DNA of 64,000 nt from Myoxocephalus aenaeus (taxonomy: Eukaryota; Chordata; Actinopteri; Perciformes; Cottidae). Shown piece by piece: positions 57,601-64,000 of the stretch. Under the pieces are notes generated by a model that was not told the DNA's origin, did no database searches, and worked only from the letters and a program-made list of their open reading frames with translations. Each line of letters starts with the position of its first letter. Position 1 is the stretch's first letter. The stretch is from the NCBI GenBank assembly GCA_038501785.1, contig JBAMJR010000168.1:2041001-2105000 (forward strand), read 5' to 3'. The position numbers were made by a program, and so were the translations under genes.

Positions 57601-60600
57601 ACCCACTCCTGAAAAAGCCCAGCCCGCTCTGATTGGCTAGCAAATAAATATGGCGCACCTTTGCAAAGGTAGTTCAACGATGCATTACAAGCTCCGCCAA
57701 AGGTTTGAAAGGTGACACACTTCCTGTCCACAAAGTGGGCGTGGTCATGCGTCTTGCATGACCACGCCCACTTTGTGGACAGGAAGTGTGTCACCTTTCT
57801 GTCTGAGCGTCTCTGGGCGGTTCTCCAGCTGTGTCTGTTCTAACGAGCTCTTATGACACAGGAAGGTGAGCCAAATCTGATTGGCTCGTTGAATCACATG
57901 TTCTCTGATGCAGACGGCCCAAAGAGACCCGTCCCGGAGGTTGTAAAACTCCAGATACCCAAATGTGTGTGTGTGTGCACAAGCACTGAAAAGGTGTTCA
58001 TAATATGTCATACTTGTTATAATAAGTGTAATAAAACCTTCCACAGAATGCAGGGATTCATTTTGTGTGTGTTTCCTTACAACTGAGCGCCAGCAGACCG
58101 GCGTCGGTGACGGGCGTCTCACACAGGTTCAGAACCTGAAGACAGGCCAGGTGTTCGGATAACAACCGCAACCCGGCGTCCCCAAACTACCGGAGGGAAG
58201 CAGAGAGAGAGTCAAGTATTTGAGTAAATGTAATTATTTACATTCAACCACAGGCAATATTCTCCTCAAAACAAAGATTGTTTTGTTACAATTGTTAAAT
58301 CAGAATGTAATACGTTTTATTTTGAAACACGTTTTATTTTGAAACAGGAAATGTCCTGTAACTTGGCAGGTGACTTATAATCAGGAAGTGAATAAGTGAG
58401 AGCATGGCTCAGAGCTGCTGTTTTCGGTAGTTTTCCAATCTAGTTGAGTCTGCCTGCATCTTATGCCTTTTGATGGCATCGTTGGTATGTATTGATTTGT
58501 TTTATTGTTACTTATGATCGCAGATGATTATTTTTGTGACAATGTTTAGTTTTGGGAAGTTTTATGCACAAAGTCCATCGAGTCATTATAGTTAATGACT
58601 ACTCCGCTATGACTGTTGTTCAAGTTCATATGACAGAATAAATACAAGTAAATATGAATAAATAGTTGACGATATGTTAAAATACAGTGGTTTACAGGAA
58701 CATATGTAGGTAAATCAGCAAATACATAAGAAGTAGCGGTTAAAAACAGCAATGTATTTCATTGAAGAATCAGTATGTTGACATGGTGTGCATGTGAAAG
58801 GTTAAAGAGAAAGCATTTTATTTGTATTCATTATGCCTTTTCTGTGTTTTAGTTTTACTCTTTCTTACGTCATTAAACCTGAGGACAACGGACAACGGTC
58901 TCCAGAGTCGTGATGTCAGGAAGGAGTTTGTCTAACTGCAAAGGTGTATCACAGCACATATACTGAGGGCAGCATAGTAAAACTAGCGGGCAAGATAACG
59001 CAGCCAGCTGACAGACGCTACTAACAACGTCATCACACGCAGCCAGTGGATGACCATCACAGCGGTGTCTAAACAGAGGTACGTCACCAGACAACGCCAT
59101 GTCCGAGAAAGCAACTTCATTAAAGACGCGGTCCCGCGCTACATGTTCTGCTACATACTCAACTGTATCATCAACGGGGTCTGCTGCAGCAAAGGCAAGA
59201 GCGAGAGCAGAGGCAGCAAAGGCACGCATGTCCTACGCCGAAGAGGAAATGAGCCTAAAGCTAGAAAAAGCTAAGCTAGAAGCCTCAATAGGAATACTCA
59301 ATTACAAGAAAGAGACAGCTGCAGCCGTAGCTGAGGCCGAAGCCCTTGAAGCTGCGGTAGTTGCAAATAGTGAAAGACATAATTTCATGTTAAATATGGA
59401 CTCCAGTCCTTTGGAAGCTGCACAACGCACAGAACAATATGTGATTGACCAAGCCGAATCACAAAACACAGAGGCTCAGCTGCTTGATGATGGTTTTGTA
59501 ACAAAAAGAGGGCAAAGCCCTGACTACGAAACTCCAGCTTCATCTGTCAAATCTGAAGCCAACTCATTCCATCCGGCCCAAGCCAATATAGCTTCCCATC
59601 ATACACATGGCCACAATGCAGCTTCTCAACCAACTCGCCTCGCCTCACCTCACAGCAGCCTTACATCTATGAAGATGAAAAGGTCGATAGGACACGCAAT
59701 GTTCGGTTTGACAACCACAATGCCACTCCTGAGCAAGGTCTTGGACCTCAAAACGACAAAGGTCATCCTGCTCTTAAATCCTATCCCACATCTTCAAACA
59801 CCAATAATAACAACTCCAACATTAGCGACTTTGTGAGATACTTTGCTCGTCGTGAGCTTGTGGCAACAGGCCTACTTCAATTCAACGACAGACCTCAGAA
59901 CTACAGAGCCTGGAAACGTTCTTTTCAGAACGCAACCAGAGGTTTGGACTTGACACCAAGCGAGGAAATGGATCTCCTGTTTAAGTGGCTCGGCAAAGAA
60001 TCAGCAGAACACGTCGAGCACATAAGAGCAATACACATCACTCATCCAGCAGCAGGCTTGGCTATGATATGGGACAGACTTGAACAATCGTATGGCTCCG
60101 CAGAAGTAATAGAAGATGCTCTGTTCAAACGTATCGACGCCTTTCCAAAAATAACAAATCGAGATTATTCTAAACTAACAAAGTTGAGTGATCTTTTAAT
60201 GGAACAGCCAAAGCTGAAGGAGACCTACCCGGCCTCTCTTTCCTCGATACAGCGAGAGGAGTCAACCCAATTATACAGAAGCTCCCCTTCGGTCTGCAGG
60301 AAAAGTGGGCGTCAGTTGGGTCATCCTACAAGCGGCAATATCACGTTTCATATCCCCCCTTTGCCTGCTTCGTAAACTTTGTTAGCAATGAAGCTAGTGT
60401 CAAAAATGACCCAAGTTTCAACTTTGTCTCTCACTCAGACATGTCTCCGAGGACAGAAAGAACAGCTTGGAAGCCAAACAGACAGCGAGAAGTCTCTGTT
60501 CACAAAACAGAGATATTTCCAAAAGCCATCTCTAATCCTAGGGAGCACTCAACGAAATTCGATGACTGTGACAAACTGTGTCCAATCCATAAAAAACCTC

Positions 60601-62164
60601 ACCCTATACGCAAATGCCGTGCATTCAGAGAAAAGCCCATCGAAGACCGTAAGACATTCTTAAGAGAATAACGTCTGTTTCAAATGCTGTGCTTCATCAT
60701 CACATATTGCAAGGAACTGCACATTTAATGATCGATGCTATGAATGTAAAAGTGAAAAACACCACACAGCGCTTCACCCTGGACCTGCACCCTGGGTTGA
60801 AGGCATGGACTCGGCTCCAGAGCATGGCAGGGAGCAAGATAGCTCTCCACAACCCCATGTCACCACCAAATGTACAGATGTCTGTGGCGGAGACGTGACG
60901 GACCGATCCTGCTCTAAAGTATCCCTCGTGAAAGTGTATCCAGCCGGCCACGCTGACAAAGCAGTGAAGATGTATGTGATTCTGGACGAACAGAGCAACA
61001 GATCACTAGTTCGTTCACAGTTCTTCGAAGTCTTCAATGACCAAAGTCCAAGTGCTCCTTACTCATTGAAAACATGTGCTGGAGTAAAGAAAGCGACAGG
61101 AAGAAGGGCCAGTGGCTACATCGTGGAATCTTTGGATAGGACCGTCAGCATCCCACTACCCAGCCTCATAGAATGTGATGACATTCCAAATAACAGAGAT
61201 GAGATTCCAACTCCCAATGCAGCTTTTCATCACTCACACCTAAAGTCAGTTGCACACCTCATCCTAGATATCGACCCACAGGCCCCAATTATGCTTCTCT
61301 TAGGTCGAGATATTATCAGAGTCCATAAGGTCCGCAAACAGGTCAATGGCCCACACAACCTACCTTATGCTCAGAAGTTGGATCTGGGATGGGTCATCGT
61401 GGGCAATGTATGTTTAGGCCGCGTTCACAAACCACCGACAGTCAACGCCTTCTACACGAACACCACGGAACGGGGACGCCCTACTCTCTTTGACCCGTGT
61501 CCTAACGTGTTCCGTGTAAAGGAAAAATACAGTGACACCCAGGCCACAAACCATCTCCAAACACATCCTGAGAAGATATCAATCTGTGATGTTGACAACC
61601 TAGGACATAACATATTCAGGCAGACCAAAGACGACAACAACATGGCTCTGTCTATCCAGGACATCTCCTTCATGAAAATAATGAAAGAAGGACTAACAAA
61701 AGATGCAAACACTTGGGTAGCTCCATTACCCTTTAAATGCCCACGTCAACGGCTCCCCAATAACAGGCCACAGGCATTGAACCGTCTCAAGTCGCTCAGG
61801 CGCAACTTTGAAAGGAAGCCTGAATTGAGAGACCACTTTCTCATTTTCATGGACAAGATGTTCAAGAATGGTCACGCTGAGTTAGCTCCTTCTCCCAGTG
61901 AGGATGAAGAACAGTGGTACTTGCCAATATTTGGTGTGTACCATCCAAGAAAACCAAAACAAATACGAGTGGTCTTCGATTCCAGCGCCCAGTACAACGG
62001 TGAGTCGCTCAACGACGTGCTGTTGACTGGGCCTGATCTGAACAACACGCTGCTCAGTGTACTGATGCGCTTTAGAAAGGAAGCAATCGCCTTTACAACG
62101 GACATAGAACAGAGGTTCTATTGTTTTTCAGTAAGGGAAGACAATATGCGTGTGTGTGTGTACC

Positions 62165-62199
<35 letters not shown>

Positions 62200-63390
62200 C
62201 TGTGTGGACCAGAGGTTGAGCTGTTTGAGTGACGGCAGCTTGATGAGCTGCTCAGCACAGGCACTGGTGACATTGGTGAAGGCCAGGCTCAGGTTCTCCA
62301 GGTTCCCAAAGGAACCGGAACTCAGCAGGCGGGCCAGGTCTGCATCCTGCATGTTGACCAGAAGAAACAAACATTGAATATCTTGTGATGGACGTGGACC
62401 GGGACAGAAGGGGTTAAAGTGTGTGTTCTGGTGAGCTTCAGTCTCACCGTGGACTTGGAGGGCAGAGTCAGCCGGGTCGGACCGCCTTTCCTTTGCTGAG
62501 GAGACGGGCAGAAAAGAAAGATGGCGGCTGAGCTCAATGCCCTGCAGGAACACTTTCAGCCAGTAGGTGGTGTGTGTGTGAGCGGCTGCATTTATTATTT
62601 ATTCAGCAAAATTCAAACAATAAAATAAAAATCATAACAGAGATAAATGAATATCACTGCAAGAAGAGACAAAAAGCCAACTGGGCTCATTTGAAGCCTC
62701 CACCTTTATAATATTTAACATTTTACAAAGTTACAAACATAAAATTAAATATGCATAAGATAGACAACAAAAGAAAGAAAGAAAAAAAGAAAAAAGTTAT
62801 TATGTCGAGTCTGTGTGCATGTGTGTGAATGTGTGAGTGTGTGTATGTGTGTGTATGCGTGTGTGCGCGTGCGTGCATGTTGGATTATACCTCTGTGGCT
62901 TTTCCTAATAATATATGTATGTGCCAAAATTGACATCCAATGGTATGTAGATTTGGGCACAGTCCCTTTGCTCTCGCCCCATCCAGGGATCCTCTGGGAC
63001 CTTTCAGCAGGTCCTGGTTTGTAATGGAGGATGGAGAAGCAGGAGCTCACGCGAGTCACCGAGGACACGAGAGAGTGTGCTGGAGAGGAGCTGGTGATTC
63101 CCTCACAGCGACAGGCTGAAGGCAACAGACACGTGTGGGACGTCCCGGGACAAGACGTCCTCAGTCCAGATCTACCAGAGCTGCACCATGTCCTCTACAG
63201 GCCTCACTGTACCTTATAAAGTACCGAGAGAGAGAGTGTGTGTACTCACCAGTTCTTTGAGCTCTCTCTGTCGGTCACAGAGCTGCTCGTACATGCGGAG
63301 GCCCACCTGGGTGCTCTCCAGCGTGGAGATGATCTGCAGCTGGGTGTCTTTGTTCTCGATGATGTTGTACTCCAGCATCAGACACAGGAT
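54604..63390 (-). CDS. cmip: C-Maf-inducing protein, C-terminal six exons (partial)
   Basis: CMIP is a signalling adaptor with an N-terminal PH domain and C-terminal leucine-rich repeats, linked to T-cell and podocyte signalling. Coding exons on the minus strand, in order: 63250-63390, 62448-62495, 62200-62346, 58081-58186, 57191-57261, 54604-54657; they join in phase to 188 codons plus stop, against about 770 residues for the human protein. Visible blocks: ILCLMLEYNIIENKDTQLQI, MYEQLCDRQRELKEL, RKGGPTRLTLPSKST, then leucine-rich repeats with LENLSLAFTN, LKQLNLWSTQ, LQVLNLCETPVTDAGL, LCSLNMNSTKLTADTYEDLK and the tail KDVDVRYTEAW. The match to CMIP as I recall it is nearly residue for residue. 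Upstream exons lie right of the window. Confidence 0.95.
54752..55111 (-). mobile_element. Small CAGGG-ended element, copy 8
   Basis: CAGGGTTC to GAACCCTG with perfect 6-bp flanks TATAGT at 54746-54751 and 55112-55117. It sits directly beside the L2-like LINE and in the last cmip intron. Confidence 0.9.
55118..56620 (+). pseudogene. L2-like LINE copy with the reverse transcriptase core deleted
   Basis: 55120-55700 encodes the C-terminal half of an endonuclease (VIIVGDFNIHVD, then HTLDLVLTYG, then SDHCLITFEF). After a frameshift near 55700, 55731-56000 gives the linker to the reverse transcriptase. At about 56000 it jumps to CNFLLLNSDKTEVILLG, then the C-terminal domain (SRLDYCNSVLSG and AALHWLPVRSRIIFKILLLT, to about 56600). 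The fingers/palm part with the catalytic FADD/YADD motif is absent. The order and motifs are those of the L2 clade. Confidence 0.8.
56621..57190. other. Intron sequence after the LINE
   Basis: Pyrimidine-rich CTCTTCTCTTCC run at 56640-56705, possibly part of the LINE 3' region. Nothing else recognised. Confidence 0.45.
57191..57261 (-). CDS. cmip: cmip leucine-rich-repeat exon
   Basis: Encodes MKSLCSLNMNSTKLTADTYE and DLK. Acceptor CTTTCAG, donor GTAAAA, phase 0 out. Confidence 0.95.
57320..57375. repeat. Dispersed fish motif (TTATCCAAAG...ACTTACAA)
   Basis: CATTTAGCTGAGGCTTTTAT then CCAAAGAGACTTACAA; the same motif ends the solo LTR at 25823-25890. Widespread in fish repeats; class unknown. 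Confidence 0.55.
57707..57799. repeat. Perfect hairpin, 44-bp arms, 5-nt loop
   Basis: 57707-57750 is the exact reverse complement of 57756-57799; the spacer is GTCTT. GC-balanced, not simple sequence. It lies in a cmip intron about 280 bp from the next exon, so it is transcribed with cmip. No flanking duplication or transposon end recognised. Confidence 0.97.
58081..58186 (-). CDS. cmip: cmip leucine-rich-repeat exon
   Basis: Encodes FGDAGLRLLSEHLACLQVLN and LCETPVTDAGLLALS. Acceptor CCGGTAG; donor GTAAGG chosen over an earlier GTTGTA because it gives LALSSMK across the junction, as in CMIP. Confidence 0.95.
58350..62145 (+). mobile_element. Truncated BEL/Pao LTR retrotransposon
   Basis: Gag-like frame from 59099 (Ala/Glu-rich coiled coil, AKARAEAAKARMSYAEEEM type), a gag region with NRDYSKLTKLSDLLME at 59833-60300, then zinc-knuckle remnants (60560-60770, frameshifted), an aspartic-protease region (YVILDEQSNRSLV near 60970, LLLGRDIIRVH near 61295) and the start of a Pao-type reverse transcriptase (YLPIFGVYHPRKPKQIRVVF near 61918, FTTDIEQRFYCFSVRE to 62140). 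It stops there, before the catalytic motif, in a microsatellite. 58350-58893 may be the 5' LTR (TGT start, ending GGACAACGGACA) but no 3' LTR is present to test this. Several frameshifts make it a dead copy. Confidence 0.82.
60805..62145 (+). pseudogene. BEL/Pao protease and start of reverse transcriptase
   Basis: The longest open stretch of the element, about 447 codons of retrotransposon origin. The protease-like region carries ILDEQSNRSLV in place of the expected DTGSQ-type motif, as in BEL/Pao proteins. The reverse transcriptase is cut after its first conserved block (VVFDSSAQYNGESLNDVLL, TTDIEQ). Reading frame beyond 62145 is CA/GT repeat and cmip antisense. Confidence 0.8.
62155..62197. 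repeat. (GT)n microsatellite at a cmip donor site
   Basis: GT run on the plus strand, CA on the cmip strand, directly after the donor. A second CAG/GTACACAC sequence lies in it, about 37 bp downstream. Confidence 0.95.
62200..62346 (-). CDS. cmip: cmip leucine-rich-repeat exon
   Basis: Encodes DADLARLLSSGSFGNLENLS, LAFTNVTSACAEQLIKLPSL and KQLNLWSTQ. The donor GTACAC runs directly into a CA microsatellite (62155-62197). Confidence 0.95.
62448..62495 (-). CDS. cmip: cmip small exon (48 bp)
   Basis: Encodes QRKGGPTRLTLPSKST. Acceptor CTCCTCAG, donor GTGAGA; phase 0 at both ends. Confidence 0.95.
62496..63249 (-). other. cmip intron
   Basis: About 750 bp, with a GT-rich simple stretch at 62810-62880. 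No mobile element recognised. Confidence 0.5.
63250..63390 (-). CDS. cmip: cmip exon upstream of the leucine-rich repeats
   Basis: Encodes ILCLMLEYNIIENKDTQLQI and the MYEQLCDRQRELKEL block, 47 codons, phase 0 at both ends. The acceptor GCGCGCAG follows a (TG)n run instead of a pyrimidine tract; donor GTGAGT. Confidence 0.93.
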
Positions 63391-63395
63391 CTGCG

Positions 63396-64000
<605 letters not shown>

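Noticed and set aside
58350..58893. Definite 5' LTR of the BEL/Pao element
   Set aside because: No 3' LTR is left to compare with, so it is mentioned only as a possibility.

Overview
This is vertebrate nuclear DNA, almost certainly from a teleost fish and probably a percomorph-type genome. Coding sequence is split into short exons with GT/AG junctions and long introns. Introns and intergenic DNA are full of fish-type repeats: hAT, Tc1/mariner, BEL/Pao, L2-like LINEs, small inverted-repeat elements and very long CA/GT microsatellites. There are no operons, CRISPR arrays or prokaryotic signals. I worked out exon boundaries by hand from splice sites, phase and remembered family similarity; no search was run.

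Layout. (1) 144-8706, minus strand: the first five coding exons (194 codons) of a RIC8-family gene, best fit ric8a, a chaperone and exchange factor for G-alpha subunits; its 3' part lies left of the window. (2) About 8.7-14 kb: the space between two divergent genes, filled by a 2-kb dispersed repeat, TA microsatellites, a cluster of short-loop hairpins and a truncated small element. (3) About 14.0-44.2 kb, plus strand: the whole of ppp6r3 (SAPS3), a regulatory subunit of protein phosphatase 6, with two likely 5' untranslated exons and 23 coding exons that join in phase into 921 codons plus a stop. Its introns carry a 19-bp minisatellite of about 1.3 kb inside a hAT-like element, a solo LTR nested in a small element, and several more copies of that element. 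(4) 44-51.4 kb: intergenic DNA with a broken Tc1 element, a hAT-like element carrying a tRNA-like body, and a complete Tc1/mariner-class transposon (DD37E spacing, 337-codon uninterrupted transposase, double direct repeats in each end). (5) About 51.5-63.4 kb, minus strand: the last six coding exons (188 codons plus stop) and probable long 3' UTR of cmip (C-Maf-inducing protein), with its leucine-rich-repeat tail. Its introns hold an internally deleted L2-like LINE, a truncated BEL/Pao retrotransposon and a perfect 44-bp-arm hairpin.

The three genes work independently (G-protein folding, PP6 targeting, signalling adaptor). ric8a and ppp6r3 are divergent; ppp6r3 and cmip converge. I found no new multi-gene system. 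The most unusual signals are structural: near-perfect inverted repeats with tiny loops, a family of small elements with 6-bp target duplications, complementary CA and GU runs in the probable cmip 3' UTR, and a cmip splice acceptor that abuts a (TG)n microsatellite.
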